Notes: generated from the letters alone by a model not told the origin. A stretch of 64,000 nucleotides of DNA from Nocardiopsis sp. FIRDI 009 (GCF_003386285.1 NZ_QPNC01000012.1:60756-124755), one strand, 5' to 3'; shown: positions 1 through 9,371, numbered from the stretch's first letter. Numbers and translations: made by a program.

Positions 1-1
1 C

Positions 2-754
2 GTCCGGGAGAACCCCGCGTTCGGTGTCGCGGCACTGGCCTTCGGCACCGTCCTGGCGGCCGCCATCGCGCTGCTGCTGGCCACCCCCGTCGCCGTCGGG
101 ATCGCGCTGTTCATCGTCTACTACGCGCCCCGCAGGGTCGCCGCCGTGCTCGGCTACCTGGTCGACCTGCTCGCCGCCATCCCCAGCGTCGTCTACGGCC
201 TGTGGGGCATCGGGTTCCTCGCCCCGCAGCTCGTCCCCGTCTTCCGCGGCATGACGGAGTACCTGGGCTGGATCCCGCTGTTCTCCGGCCCCGCCTCCAC
301 CTCCGGCCGCACGATCCTCACCGCCTCCGTCGTGCTGGCGGTCATGATCCTGCCGATCATCACCGCGATGTCGCGCGACGTGTTCCGGCAGGTGCCGCAG
401 GGCCACCGTGAGGCCGCGCTCGCGATGGGGGCCACCCGCTGGGAGATGATCCGGCTGGCCGTGCTGCCCTTCGGCCGCTCCGGCGTCGTCGGCGGCGCGA
501 TGCTCGGTCTGGGCCGTGCCCTGGGCGAGACCATGGCCGTCGCGATGATCCTGTCGCCGTCGCTCGCGATCTCCTTCGACCTGCTCCGGAGCGGCAACCA
601 GACCATCGCCGCGCACATCGCGCTCCAGTACCCGGAGGCCACCGGGTACGGCGTGTCCGCGCTGATCGCCGCCGGTCTGGTCCTGTTCGCGATCACCCTC
701 GCCGTCAACATGGGCGCCCGCTACATCGTGGCGCGGGGCAGCAAGGAGGCCTGA
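2..754 (+). CDS. pstC: Phosphate ABC transporter permease PstC (5' end off window)
   Basis: This is the C-terminal part of an inner-membrane permease of the high-affinity phosphate importer PstSCAB; the reading frame is open from base 2, so the start lies upstream. About 250 residues are visible, with several hydrophobic helices and the binding-protein-dependent permease loop (EAALAMGATRWEMI) that docks on the ATPase, followed by the conserved GRALGETMAV segment of PstC/PstA proteins. The stop overlaps the pstA start by one base (TGATG), so the two are translationally coupled. pstS should lie just outside the window. Function rests on family similarity plus the intact pstA and pstB downstream. 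Confidence 0.93.
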   Translation, partial: VRENPAFGVAALAFGTVLAAAIALLLATPVAVGIALFIVYYAPRRVAAVLGYLVDLLAAIPSVVYGLWGIGFLAPQLVPVFRGMTEYLGWIPLFSGPASTSGRTILTASVVLAVMILPIITAMSRDVFRQVPQGHREAALAMGATRWEMIRLAVLPFGRSGVVGGAMLGLGRALGETMAVAMILSPSLAISFDLLRSGNQTIAAHIALQYPEATGYGVSALIAAGLVLFAITLAVNMGARYIVARGSKEA

Positions 755-1836
755 TGAGCACGACGACCACGCAGCCCCCCGGTCCCGAGACCGGACCGAC
801 CGAGGCCGCCCTCCGGCACGCGTCCCTGCCCCGCTACTTCCCCACCGCCCTGCTCGCGTCCTGCGCCGCCGTGGTGGCCGGGGTCCTCCTGGCCTTCTCC
901 TCGTTCGGCGCCATCCTGTGGGCGCTGCTGACCGCCGCGTCCTACGTGGTGATCACCGTGACCGCCTCCGCGCGTGTCGAGGGCGGACGCAAGGCCACGG
1001 ACCGGTTCGTCACGTCGCTGGTGTACGGGTGCTTCCTGCTCGCGATCGCGCCCCTGGTGTCGGTGCTGTGGACCGTGCTCCGGAACGGCTTCGACCGCTT
1101 CGACGGGTACTTCCTGTCGGTGTCGATGAACGGCGTCCTGCCGAGCATGGACGCGGGCGGCGTCTACCACGCGATCGTCGGCACGCTGGCGATCACCGGG
1201 ATGGCCACGCTCATCTCCGTGCCGATCGGCGTCATGACCGCCGTGTACCTGGTGGAGTACGCCAGGGGCCGGATCAAGCGCGTCATCACCTTCTTCGTGG
1301 ACGTCATGACGGGCATCCCGTCGATCGTCGCCGGCCTGTTCGTCGTCGCCCTGTGGATGGTGCTGTTCGGCCCCGGTCACACCAACGGAGCCGCGGGCGC
1401 CATCTCCCTCGCCGTGCTGATGATCCCCGTCGTGGTCCGCTCCAGCGAGGAGATGCTCCGCCTGGTCCCGCGCGACCTGCGCGAGGCCTCCTACGCGCTG
1501 GGCGTACCCAGGTGGCGGACGATCACCAGGGTGGTCCTGCCCACCTCGGCCGCCGGTCTGACCACCGGGATCATGCTCGCCATCGCGCGCGTTATCGGGG
1601 AGACGGCGCCGCTGATCCTCACGGCGGGCTCCTCGGCGGTGTCGATCAACTGGAACCTGTTCGACGGCCAGATGATGAGCCTCCCGGTCTTCATCTACTC
1701 ACAGGTCCGCATGGGCGGTGCCGTCAACTACGAGCGGGCCTGGGCCGCGGCGCTGACGCTGATCCTGACGGTGATGCTGCTGTTCTTCCTGGCCCGGATG
1801 ATCGGCCGCGCGTTCGCGCCGAAGTCCGCCCGCTGA
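754..1836 (+). CDS. pstA: Phosphate ABC transporter permease PstA
   Basis: This is the second membrane subunit of the Pst phosphate importer, 360 residues. It has a cytoplasmic N-terminal stretch (about 1-25), then hydrophobic segments, including an extra N-terminal pair (about 30-70) before the core permease domain from roughly residue 140. The coupling loop reads [13 protein letters not shown], and [15 protein letters not shown] is the PstA hallmark. The ATG overlaps the pstC stop by one base, and pstB follows after 55 bases. Length is somewhat above the usual 280-300 because of the N-terminal extension, which is common in actinobacteria. Confidence 0.95.
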   Translation: MSTTTTQPPGPETGPTEAALRHASLPRYFPTALLASCAAVVAGVLLAFSSFGAILWALLTAASYVVITVTASARVEGGRKATDRFVTSLVYGCFLLAIAPLVSVLWTVLRNGFDRFDGYFLSVSMNGVLPSMDAGGVYHAIVGTLAITGMATLISVPIGVMTAVYLVEYARGRIKRVITFFVDVMTGIPSIVAGLFVVALWMVLFGPGHTNGAAGAISLAVLMIPVVVRSSEEMLRLVPRDLREASYALGVPRWRTITRVVLPTSAAGLTTGIMLAIARVIGETAPLILTAGSSAVSINWNLFDGQMMSLPVFIYSQVRMGGAVNYERAWAAALTLILTVMLLFFLARMIGRAFAPKSAR

Positions 1837-1891
1837 CCCGTACCAACCGCCCCGCGCACCGCGCGTCGAGCTCACTCACGAGGAACATCCA

Positions 1892-2671
1892 GTGGCCAAA
1901 CGAATCGACGTCTCCGGACTCCACGTCTACTACGGCGACTTCCTCGCCGTGGAGGACGTGTCCATGACCATCGAACCGCGGTCGGTGACCGCGTTCATCG
2001 GGTCGTCCGGCTGCGGCAAGTCGACCTTCCTGCGCACCCTCAACCGGATGCACGAGGTGACCCCGGGCGCGTACGCGCGGGGCAAGGTGCTCCTGGACGA
2101 CCTGGACATCTACGGCCCCGACGTGGACCCCGTGCTGGTCCGCAGCGAGGTCGGCATGGTCTTCCAGAAGGCCAACCCGTTCCCGACGATGTCGATCTAC
2201 GACAACGTCATCGCGGGCGCCAAGCTGAACAACAGGCGGATGAGCCGCTCCGAGGCGGACGACCTGGTGGAGGAGTCGCTGCGCGGCGCCAACCTGTGGG
2301 AGGAGGTCAAGGACCGGCTGCACAAGCCGGGTTCGGGCCTCTCCGGCGGTCAGCAGCAGCGCCTGTGCATCGCGCGCGCCACGGCGGTCAAGCCGTCCGT
2401 GCTGCTCATGGACGAACCGTGCTCCGCGCTGGACCCGATCTCGACGCTGGCGATCGAGGACCTCATCCACCAGCTGAAGGAGGACTACACGATCGTGATC
2501 GTCACCCACAACATGCAGCAGGCGGCGCGCGTGTCCGACCGGACCGCCTTCTTCAACCTGGCCGGTCCGGGCAAGCCCGGCAGGCTCATCGAGATGGGCG
2601 AGACCAACCAGATGTTCACCCGGCCGGAGAAGAAGGAGACGGAGAACTACATCACCGGCCGGTTCGGGTGA
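1892..2671 (+). CDS. pstB: Phosphate ABC transporter ATP-binding protein PstB
   Basis: This is the cytoplasmic ATPase that powers phosphate uptake through PstC/PstA. The 259 residues show Walker [10 protein letters not shown] (about 37-45), the signature LSGGQQQR, Walker [14 protein letters not shown] and the switch histidine in [10 protein letters not shown]. The family-typical C-terminal segment with MGETNQMF is present. A GTG start is used, preceded by GAGGAA about 8 bases upstream. It is the last gene of the pst cluster here; no phoU follows, but a DUF47 PhoU-like gene lies 1.9 kb downstream on the other strand. Confidence 0.96.
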   Translation: MAKRIDVSGLHVYYGDFLAVEDVSMTIEPRSVTAFIGSSGCGKSTFLRTLNRMHEVTPGAYARGKVLLDDLDIYGPDVDPVLVRSEVGMVFQKANPFPTMSIYDNVIAGAKLNNRRMSRSEADDLVEESLRGANLWEEVKDRLHKPGSGLSGGQQQRLCIARATAVKPSVLLMDEPCSALDPISTLAIEDLIHQLKEDYTIVIVTHNMQQAARVSDRTAFFNLAGPGKPGRLIEMGETNQMFTRPEKKETENYITGRFG

Positions 2672-2686
2672 CCGGTCCCCTCACGC

Positions 2687-2701
2687 GGCCCCGGCGGGGC
2701 C
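2687..2701 (+). terminator. Possible terminator after pstB
   Basis: A short GC-only hairpin (GGCCCC, loop GGC, GGGGCC) lies 16 bases after the pstB stop. There is no T-run, as is usual in high-GC actinobacteria. The next gene has its own ribosome-binding site, so the boundary is plausible but not certain. Confidence 0.4.
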
Positions 2702-2764
2702 GGTGACCGACCAGGGGTCCGGTTCGGGTAGATTTCCCCTCTGACCTCGGACAAGGGAGGCCCC

Positions 2765-3733
2765 GTGCCCACTCCTGTGGTGATCGACACCGACACGGCG
2801 CAGGACGACTGCGTCGCCCTCCTCGTGGGGCTGCTCGACCCCGCCGCCGACCTGAGGGCGATCACCATGGTCGCGGGCAACGTCGGCTTCGACCAGCAGG
2901 TGCGCAACGCCTTCCTCACGCTCAACGTCGCCGGCCGGCTCGGTGAGGTGCCCGTGCACCTGGGCTGCCGGGGGCCGCTGACGCGCGAGTGGGTCAGCGC
3001 GGAGAACGTGCACGGCGACGGTTCGGGCGGTCTGCGCATGGACCAGTCCGGGCTGGAGCCGGAGTCCGAGCACGCCGTGGACGCCCTGATCCGGCTGGCC
3101 GCCGAGCACCCCGGGGAGCTGTCGATCGTGGCGATCGGCCCCCTGACCAACATCGCCGTGGCCGTGGCCAAGGACCCCGACTTCGCCCGCAACGTCGGCT
3201 CGCTGTACGTGATGGGCGGGTCCAACAACGGGCGCGGCAACATCACCGCCGCCGCGGAGTTCAACTTCTACGTGGACCCCGAGGCGGCCAAGGCCGTGTT
3301 CGCGGCCGGGTTCGACGTGACGGTCGTCCCCTGGGACCCGCTGACGCTGCGCCAGGCCGTCTTCGGGCAGGAGCGGCTGGAGGCGATCGCGGCCATCGGC
3401 ACGCCGCTCTCCGGCTTCTTCACGGACGTGTGCGCGGCGACCCTGGAGTTCGACCGCAGCGTGGGCATCGACGGCACCACGCACCCCGACTCACTCACCG
3501 CCGCCGTGCTGCTCCACCCGGAGCTGGTCCGCCGGTCCGCGCGCTACCACGTGGACGTGGAGACGGCCGGTGAGCTGACCCGGGGGTACTCGGCCATGTC
3601 CTGGGGCGTGCACGGCCTGGAGCCCAACGCCACGGTCGTGGAGGAGATCGACGCCGAGGGGTTCCACGCCTACCTCAGCGGAGTCCTGGCCACCGAGACC
3701 ACCCCGGCCCGGGAGATCACCCGCGCCGGATGA
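2765..3733 (+). CDS. Inosine/uridine-preferring nucleoside hydrolase
   Basis: This is a predicted calcium-dependent N-ribohydrolase that splits nucleosides into base and ribose (IUNH family), 322 residues. The N-terminal metal/ribose motif reads VIDTDTAQDD, corresponding to the family DTDxxxDD, and the mid-protein stretch IGPLTNIAVA followed by VMGGS matches the second conserved block. A GTG start at 2765 has AAGGGAGG 5-12 bases upstream, which fixes it well. It stands alone between the pst cluster and a toxin-antitoxin pair. Substrate (purine versus pyrimidine nucleosides) cannot be read from the sequence. Confidence 0.88.
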   Translation: MPTPVVIDTDTAQDDCVALLVGLLDPAADLRAITMVAGNVGFDQQVRNAFLTLNVAGRLGEVPVHLGCRGPLTREWVSAENVHGDGSGGLRMDQSGLEPESEHAVDALIRLAAEHPGELSIVAIGPLTNIAVAVAKDPDFARNVGSLYVMGGSNNGRGNITAAAEFNFYVDPEAAKAVFAAGFDVTVVPWDPLTLRQAVFGQERLEAIAAIGTPLSGFFTDVCAATLEFDRSVGIDGTTHPDSLTAAVLLHPELVRRSARYHVDVETAGELTRGYSAMSWGVHGLEPNATVVEEIDAEGFHAYLSGVLATETTPAREITRAG

Positions 3734-3776
3734 CCGCCGCCCCTTTCGCCATCACCCTCAGTGCCGTTCCGACCTC

Positions 3777-3794
3777 TATAGCATCAATGCTATG
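3777..3794 (+). promoter_or_regulatory. Palindrome over -10 and start codon of the RelE/Xre operon
   Basis: ATAGCAT (3778-3784), CA, ATGCTAT (3787-3793) is a perfect 7-2-7 inverted repeat. TATAGC at 3777-3782 looks like a -10 element, and the ATG of the toxin gene lies inside the right arm. This implies a leaderless message whose promoter is covered by the operator, as expected for autoregulation by the Xre antitoxin. Confidence 0.6.
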
Positions 3795-4142
3795 ACCTGG
3801 GGCACGGTCGAACTGGAACCTGAAGTGGAACGATGGCTTGGGGGTCTGTCCGACGAAGAATGGGCGCAGGCTCTGTTCCACCTGGATCTGCTGGAATGCC
3901 GTGGTGTCGGCCCGGGATTCCCGTACACGAGTCAGCTGGACGGCGAACTACGGGAGCTACGGTCCTATTGCGGCGGGCGCCGGGTACGCGTCACCTACTC
4001 CATCGCCGCCGGGCGGCGAATCATCATGCCGACCGTGTTCCACAAGACCCGAGCCCGGGAGTCAGCCGAGGTCCGACGTGCTCTCCGCGCGATGCACGAC
4101 TGTGTCAACGCCGGCCACACGGTCGATGAGGAGTCACCATGA
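3792..4142 (+). CDS. RelE/HigB-type toxin (phage Gp49-like family)
   Basis: This is a predicted mRNA-cleaving toxin of the RelE/ParE superfamily, 116 residues, in the Gp49-like (DUF891) branch. The core LRELRSYCGG...RVRVTYSI...IIMPTVFHKT matches the central strands of that branch, where the protein usually binds the ribosome and cuts mRNA. It is encoded before its antitoxin (HigBA order), overlaps it by four bases (ATGA), and starts without a ribosome-binding site within the operator palindrome. Toxicity is inferred from family and gene pairing. Confidence 0.8.
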   Translation: MTWGTVELEPEVERWLGGLSDEEWAQALFHLDLLECRGVGPGFPYTSQLDGELRELRSYCGGRRVRVTYSIAAGRRIIMPTVFHKTRARESAEVRRALRAMHDCVNAGHTVDEESP

Positions 4143-4465
4143 ACACTCCCCCGAGGAGATCCCTGTCCGATCTGAAGTCTTCTGGACGGTTCGATCGCCC
4201 CGCGGTACGAGAGGCATACGAGCTCACCCGGCTGCGTTTCGAATTGGCTGAAACGGTTCGGCTCCGCCGTGGGGAACTCGGCTGGTCCCAGTCGGAGCTG
4301 GGCCGCCGTGCGGGGATGCCCCAGTCGAGCGTCGCCCGTTTCGAACACGGCGGAACCCAGCCCACGCTTCCCACACTGGAGCGGCTCGCCGAGGCCCTGG
4401 GACTCGTCCTGCGCGTACGCATGGAGGACCCCGAGGCCCGGGACCACGGCCTCAGCCGCGTGTAG
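4139..4465 (+). CDS. Xre-family antitoxin (HigA-like)
   Basis: This is a 108-residue helix-turn-helix protein. The Xre/Cro domain spans about residues 40-95 with the recognition region LGWSQSELGRRAGMPQSSVARFE. It overlaps the toxin gene by four bases and should both neutralise the toxin and repress the operon through the palindrome at the toxin start. The first 30 residues are polar and probably carry the toxin-contacting segment; this is inference. Confidence 0.82.
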   Translation: MNTPPRRSLSDLKSSGRFDRPAVREAYELTRLRFELAETVRLRRGELGWSQSELGRRAGMPQSSVARFEHGGTQPTLPTLERLAEALGLVLRVRMEDPEARDHGLSRV

Positions 4466-4521
4466 CACGCCCGGTGCCCGCACACCCGGTTCCGGGGCGC
4501 CGAGGCGACGCCCCGGACGGC

Positions 4522-5139
4522 TCAGCTGTTCTTGACGACGATCGTCTCCACCGTGTTCGCCACGTGCTCGAACGCGTCCGCCGCGGTCTCCAGCTCCTCG
4601 ATCACGTCCTTGAGCTTGAGCACCGTCAGCGCGTCGTACTCGCCGCTGAACAGCTTGGCGAGCAGCTTGCGGTAGATCCGGTCGGCCTGGTTCTCCAACT
4701 GGTTGATCTCGATCCAGTACCGGGTCAGGTCCTCCAGCGTCCGCAGCCGCGGCATCGCCTCCGCGGTCAGCTCGGCCGCGCGCTCCAGGACCTCGATCTG
4801 GTCGATGATCCCCTTGGGCAGCCGCTCCAGTCCGTAGAGTCCGATCAGGTCGACGGCGGCCTCCATCGAGTCCATGACGTCGTCCAGGTTCGAGGCCAGC
4901 CGGTAGATGTCCTCCCGGTGGATCGGCGGTGCCGAGCTCTTGTTGAGCCGCCGCATGATGGCGTGGGTGGCGTCGTCACCGGCGTGCTCACAGGCACGCA
5001 TCTTCTCTCCGATGGCCTCCCGGTCGGCCCCGTCACTCATCAGCTCCACCAGCAGGCGGGCCGCGATGACCAGGTTGTTCGCCGAGTCGGTGAACATCTC
5101 GTAGTAACTGTCATCACGCGGGCGCAGGCGCAGGCGCAC
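4522..5139 (-). CDS. DUF47 / PhoU-like phosphate regulator
   Basis: This is a 205-residue all-helical protein of the DUF47 (PhoU-domain) family, normally the partner of low-affinity Pit phosphate transporters. The sequence shows the family core, with helices around residues 15-60 (NNLVIAARLLVELM), the acidic/His segment ACEHAGDDATH that binds metal in PhoU proteins, and the C-terminal ENQADRIYRKLLAKLF block. It starts at GTG with GGGAGAAAC upstream. Unusually, no pit gene is adjacent. A PHO-box-like repeat lies about 125 bases upstream, fitting control by the PhoR-PhoP system. Confidence 0.88.
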   Translation of the reverse strand: MRLRLRPRDDSYYEMFTDSANNLVIAARLLVELMSDGADREAIGEKMRACEHAGDDATHAIMRRLNKSSAPPIHREDIYRLASNLDDVMDSMEAAVDLIGLYGLERLPKGIIDQIEVLERAAELTAEAMPRLRTLEDLTRYWIEINQLENQADRIYRKLLAKLFSGEYDALTVLKLKDVIEELETAADAFEHVANTVETIVVKNS

Positions 5140-5264
5140 GTCGTTTCTCCCGATGGTGCGGTGGTCTTCCTTCGTGGATGGTAAGTGTGCTGGCCAGCCG
5201 GTCGGCGCGGCGGCCTCGCGTGGTACGGGCCCGGGGTCTGGCGGTCGGGGAGGTGGCCGGACCG

Positions 5265-5286
5265 GTTCACCCTTCGTTCACCTGTT
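5265..5286. promoter_or_regulatory. PHO-box-like direct repeat
   Basis: Two tandem 11-base units, GTTCACCCTTC and GTTCACCTGTT, share GTTCACC at exact 11-base spacing, the layout of PhoP boxes described in Streptomyces. They lie between the divergent DUF47 gene and the SCP2-like gene, about 125 bases from the DUF47 start. The rest of the 5140-5574 intergenic stretch shows no supported gene. Confidence 0.65.
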
Positions 5287-5574
5287 CAGTGTCGGTGCGC
5301 GGAACTCCGTCCTGCGGGCGTTCCATCGCATTCCTCCCAGTCTCAGTGACATCGGGACGGTTCGGGACGCTACCGTGTCACGCCCCCGCTGGCCAGCGGT
5401 GCGCTGAGACAGGAATCACCCAAGTGTGCGGAGAACGGTGGACAGGCCCACCGCGGTTCCCCGATGTCCACCATCGGTCCATATCTCGGCAATGGCAAGT
5501 ATCCCTCCCGTTCACAGATCCGATACCCCCCTGTGCCCGCCCTCCGGCGCGGCGCCTTCCGTAGGCTGCTGTCC

Positions 5575-6051
5575 ATGCCTTCCGCTCTGACCGCGAGCGC
5601 CGTACGGCGGCTCCGCACGGCCCTGGCCGACCAACTCCGCGCCCTGGGGGATCCCCCCTTCGAGGGCTCCGATGAGGAGGCCGCCGCGGCCTGCGCCCGT
5701 GCCGTCCTGCGCGCCGACGCCCCCCAGCGCGCGGCGGTCAAGGCGGCCGTACGCGCCACTCTGGCCGTGCTGGCCGACCGCGCCCCGGGCAACAGCCTGG
5801 AGGTGCGCGTCCCCCCGCACGGGGCGGTCCAGGCGGTCGAGGGCCCCCGGCACACGAGGGGGACCCCGCCCGGTGTCGTGGAGACCGACCCCCTCACCTG
5901 GCTGCGCCTCGCGACCGGCCGGACCCCGTGGGACGAGGCGGTCTCGGACCACTCCGTCCAGGCCAGCGGCGCCCGGTCCGACCTGTCCCCGTGGCTCCCC
6001 CTGTGGTCCGACCGCCCCCCGGGTGGCGCCGAGCCGACGGGCAGGCACTAA
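5575..6051 (+). CDS. Sterol-carrier/MDMPI-C-like small protein upstream of purF
   Basis: This 158-residue actinobacterial protein has an SCP2-like C-terminal half ([16 protein letters not shown] ... [19 protein letters not shown]), the fold found in sterol-carrier proteins and at the C-terminus of mycothiol-dependent isomerases. A homologue commonly precedes purF in actinomycetes. I chose ATG 5575 because the N-terminus then reads as a clean helix; a longer in-frame ATG at 5464 adds 37 basic, poorly conserved-looking residues. Only 9 bases separate it from purF. No catalytic role can be assigned. Confidence 0.75.
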   Translation: MPSALTASAVRRLRTALADQLRALGDPPFEGSDEEAAAACARAVLRADAPQRAAVKAAVRATLAVLADRAPGNSLEVRVPPHGAVQAVEGPRHTRGTPPGVVETDPLTWLRLATGRTPWDEAVSDHSVQASGARSDLSPWLPLWSDRPPGGAEPTGRH

Positions 6052-6060
6052 GCTGTGGGT

Positions 6061-7563
6061 GTGTCGTACTCCGACGGCCGGCTCTCCATGGACCTCGATC
6101 CGCTCGAACGCGGCCCGCAGGACGCCTGCGGTGTCTTCGGGGTCTGGGCACCCGGCGAAGAAGTCAGCAAGCTCACCTACTTCGGTCTCTACGCTCTCCA
6201 GCACCGCGGGCAGGAATCCGCGGGCATCGCGCTGAGCGACGGGGAGCGGATCGTCGTCTACAAGGACATGGGGCTCGTCTCCCAGGTCTTCAACGAGGCG
6301 ACGCTCGAATCCCTGAACGGCCACCTCGCGATCGGCCACTGCCGTTACTCCACCACCGGCTCCCCGGTGTGGGAGAACGCGCAGCCGACCTTCTACTCGG
6401 CGCGTGAGGGCGGCCTGGCGCTCGGCCACAACGGCAACCTCATCAACACGCCGGAGCTGGCGGCGATGCTGCCGGACTCCCGGCGGGGCGCCACCACGGA
6501 CACCGAGGTGCTCACCAACCTGTTGGCCGACCACGCCAACAGCGACTCCGAGCGCACCATGGAGGACGCCGCACTGGCCCTCCTGCCCAAGGTGCGGGGC
6601 GCCTTCTCCCTGGTCTTCATGGACGAGAACACCCTCTACGCGGCGCGCGACCCGCAGGGCATCCGCCCGTTCGTGCTCGGCCGCCTGGGCGAGTCGTCCA
6701 ACGCCGGCGGCTGGGTGGTGGCGAGCGAGACCGCCGCCCTGGACATCGTCGGCGCCACCCTGGTCCGCGAGATCGAGCCCGGCGAGCTGCTGACCATCGA
6801 CGAGCGCGGGGTCCGCTCCCGCCGCTTCGCGCCCGCCCGCCGCAAGGGCTGTCTGTTCGAGTACGTCTACCTGGCCCGCCCCGACACCACGATCGCCGGG
6901 CGCAACGTCAACTCCACCCGCGTCGAGGTGGGCCGCCGGCTGGCCAAGGAGCACCCGGTCGAGGCCGACCTGGTCATCCCGGTCCCCGAGTCCGGCACCC
7001 CCGCCGCCGTGGGGTACGCCGAGGCCAGCGGGATCCCCTTCGCCCAGGGCCTGGTGAAGAACTCCTACGTCGGTCGCACCTTCATCCAGCCCAGCCAGAC
7101 CCTGCGCCAGCTCGGCATCCGGCTCAAGCTCAACCCGCTGCGCGAGGTCATCGAGGGCCGCCGCCTCGTGGTCGTGGACGACTCCATCGTCCGCGGCAAC
7201 ACCCAGCGCGCCCTGGTGCGGATGCTGCGCGACGCGGGCGCCGCCGAGGTGCACGTGCGCATCTCCAGCCCGCCCGTGCTGTGGCCGTGCTACTACGGCG
7301 TCGACTTCGCCACGCGCGCCGAGCTCATCGCCGCCAACCTGACGGTGGACGAGATCGCCGAGTCGGTCGGCGCCGACTCCCTGGCCTACGTCGACCTCGA
7401 CGAGCTCATCGCCGCCTCCGAGGTGCCCAAGAACGATCTGTGCCGCGCCTGCTTCGACGGCGTGTACCCGATCGAGGTCGCCGACGACGCACGCGGCAAG
7501 TACCTGCTGGAGAAGCCCTGCGGGACTCCCGAGGACAGCGGTCTCGCCACGAGCGACACCTGA
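6061..7563 (+). CDS. purF: Amidophosphoribosyltransferase PurF
   Basis: This enzyme commits PRPP to purine synthesis by transferring ammonia from glutamine to form phosphoribosylamine. The N-terminal propeptide ends before the catalytic cysteine in DACGVFG. The glutaminase domain continues with YALQHRGQESAGI and GHCRYSTTGS, and the phosphoribosyltransferase domain carries the PRPP loop VVVDDSIVRGNT. CRAC near the C-terminus belongs to the conserved cysteine-rich tail. No clear ribosome-binding site exists; GTG 6061 (or 6055) would follow a -10-like TAAGCT, so a leaderless start is likely. purM is 104 bases downstream. Confidence 0.96.
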   Translation: MSYSDGRLSMDLDPLERGPQDACGVFGVWAPGEEVSKLTYFGLYALQHRGQESAGIALSDGERIVVYKDMGLVSQVFNEATLESLNGHLAIGHCRYSTTGSPVWENAQPTFYSAREGGLALGHNGNLINTPELAAMLPDSRRGATTDTEVLTNLLADHANSDSERTMEDAALALLPKVRGAFSLVFMDENTLYAARDPQGIRPFVLGRLGESSNAGGWVVASETAALDIVGATLVREIEPGELLTIDERGVRSRRFAPARRKGCLFEYVYLARPDTTIAGRNVNSTRVEVGRRLAKEHPVEADLVIPVPESGTPAAVGYAEASGIPFAQGLVKNSYVGRTFIQPSQTLRQLGIRLKLNPLREVIEGRRLVVVDDSIVRGNTQRALVRMLRDAGAAEVHVRISSPPVLWPCYYGVDFATRAELIAANLTVDEIAESVGADSLAYVDLDELIAASEVPKNDLCRACFDGVYPIEVADDARGKYLLEKPCGTPEDSGLATSDT

Positions 7564-7667
7564 TCGGGGCGCGGCGGACGGGGGTCCGCCGTGCCCGGGT
7601 TCCGGCGTGCCCCGACCGGGTTCGCCGTGCCCGCACCACCACCGAACACAGCACGAGGAGATCTCGC

Positions 7668-8732
7668 GTGGCAGCCGAGAGCACAGGGGCGACGGGCGCG
7701 TACGCGGCCGCGGGCGTCGACATCGCTGCGGGTGAGCGCGCCGTCGACCTGATGAAGAGTCACGTGGCGCGGACCCGCCGACCCGAGCAGGTCACCGACG
7801 CGAGCGGCTTCGCGGGTCTGTTCCGCCTGGACACGGGCAAGTACAAGGACCCGGTCCTGGCGACCTCCACCGACGGCGTGGGCACCAAGGTGATGCTCGC
7901 CCAGCAGCTCGACAAGCACGACACCATCGGCATCGACCTGGTCGCGATGGTCGTCGACGACCTGGTGGTCAGCGGCGCCGAGCCCCTGTTCATGACTGAC
8001 TACGTCGCCTGCGGCTCGGTCGTCCCGGAGCGCATCGCCGAGATCGTCGGGGGTGTCGCGGAGGGCTGCCACCAGGCCGGGTGCGCGCTGATCGGCGGGG
8101 AGACCGCCGAACACCCCGGCGCGATGGAGCCCGACGAGTACGACCTGGCGGGCGCGGGCACGGGCGTGGTCGAGGGTGACGCCATCCTCGGTCCGGACCG
8201 GGTGCGCGAGGGCGACGCGGTCATCGCGATGGCCTCGTCCGGACCGCACTCCAACGGGTACTCGCTGGTCCGCAGCATCGTGGAGCGGGCCGGTCTCGAC
8301 CTGCACGCGCACGTGCCGGAGCTGGACGGCGTCCTGGGCGAGGTCCTGCTGACCCCGACCCGCGTGTACGCCAAGGACTGCGTCGCGCTCACGGCGGCGG
8401 TCGAGGTGCACGCCTACTCGCACATCACCGGCGGCGGACTGGCCGCGAACCTGTCCCGGTCGCTGCCCGACCACCTGGACGCGGAGCTCGACCGCTCCAC
8501 CTGGGCGCCCGCGCCCGTGTTCGGCTACCTGGCCGACAAGGGGGACGTGGCGCGGGACGACATGGAGGCCACGTTCAACATGGGTGTGGGCATGGTGGCG
8601 ATCGTCGCCGCACAGGACGCCGAACGCGCCCTCGGCGTCCTGGCCGAGCGCGGCGTCCCGGCCTGGCGGCTGGGTGAGGTGACGTCCGGGTCCGGCCGGG
8701 CCCGCCTGAGCGGCGAGTACCGGAGCGCGTGA
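7668..8732 (+). CDS. purM: Phosphoribosylformylglycinamidine cyclo-ligase PurM
   Basis: This is AIR synthetase, the fifth step of purine synthesis, using ATP to close the imidazole ring; 354 residues. Family blocks are clear: STDGVGTKVMLA, the dimer/ATP region GIDLVAMVVDDLVVSGAEPLF, GGETAEHPG, SGPHSNGYSLVR and HITGGGLAANL. GTG 7668 is chosen because GAGGAG precedes it by 7 bases. It is co-directional with purF, and a strong hairpin follows it. Confidence 0.96.
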   Translation: MAAESTGATGAYAAAGVDIAAGERAVDLMKSHVARTRRPEQVTDASGFAGLFRLDTGKYKDPVLATSTDGVGTKVMLAQQLDKHDTIGIDLVAMVVDDLVVSGAEPLFMTDYVACGSVVPERIAEIVGGVAEGCHQAGCALIGGETAEHPGAMEPDEYDLAGAGTGVVEGDAILGPDRVREGDAVIAMASSGPHSNGYSLVRSIVERAGLDLHAHVPELDGVLGEVLLTPTRVYAKDCVALTAAVEVHAYSHITGGGLAANLSRSLPDHLDAELDRSTWAPAPVFGYLADKGDVARDDMEATFNMGVGMVAIVAAQDAERALGVLAERGVPAWRLGEVTSGSGRARLSGEYRSA

Positions 8733-8759
8733 GACACGGGTCGCGCACCGGATCCGAAC

Positions 8760-8798
8760 ATAGCCGGTGCGAACCACGGCGTGGTTCGCACCGGCTAT
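8760..8798. terminator. Bidirectional terminator between purM and the DUF3073 gene
   Basis: A perfect 18-bp inverted repeat (8760-8777 with 8781-8798) encloses a three-base loop, GGC. It sits between two convergent genes and lacks a T-run, as usual in actinobacteria. Confidence 0.85.
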
Positions 8799-8890
8799 AT
8801 CCACCTGTCCACCGTGGCCCCCGACTGGGGACCGGTGGGTGGCACAGGTCTGCGGTTGTTGTCCGAGCGACCTGTCAGTCCCGGCAACGA

Positions 8891-9118
8891 CTACTTGTCG
8901 GAGTCCGAGTACTTGTCGGCAAGATCCGCGTAACGGTCGATCAGCTCGTCGTGAGGATCCGCGTAGAGGTCGTCCGGACCCGACGATCCGGAGGGAGACC
9001 CCTCGTCCTCAGCGACACCCAGCTCCGACCGCAGCCGATCAAGATCGGTCCCGCCGGTGCTGTACTTGAGCTTCCGGGCGACCTTCTGCTGCTTGGCCTT
9101 GGCTCGGCCGCGCCCCAT
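8891..9118 (-). CDS. DUF3073 family protein
   Basis: This small actinobacterial protein of unknown function has 75 residues. It is basic at the start (MGRGRAKAKQQKVARKLKY) and acidic towards the end, ending in a DRYADLADKYSDSDK-type tail. The basic start matches the DUF3073 consensus, and the family is typically found beside purM and near bldC, as here. No enzyme motif is visible. Confidence 0.88.
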   Translation of the reverse strand: MGRGRAKAKQQKVARKLKYSTGGTDLDRLRSELGVAEDEGSPSGSSGPDDLYADPHDELIDRYADLADKYSDSDK

Positions 9119-9371
9119 TGGCTCGACCCCCTCAACGATTGGGTTCCGACGAACCCCAGATCACTTACTAACCCGCGGTAACGGGCTGACGGCCGTCAAA
9201 CGCGACTGACGACCGGCGTCAGCGTACGTACACGTACAACCGTACCTGGTCGCACCCCACCCTGCCTACGCCACCCGGGTGTGACGGGTGTGGCCCGCGT
9301 CCGAACGGCCGTTCCGACGAGGGTTTGGCGGGGTGTGTGTCACGCACGGCGATGTGTGCCACGATGCGATC

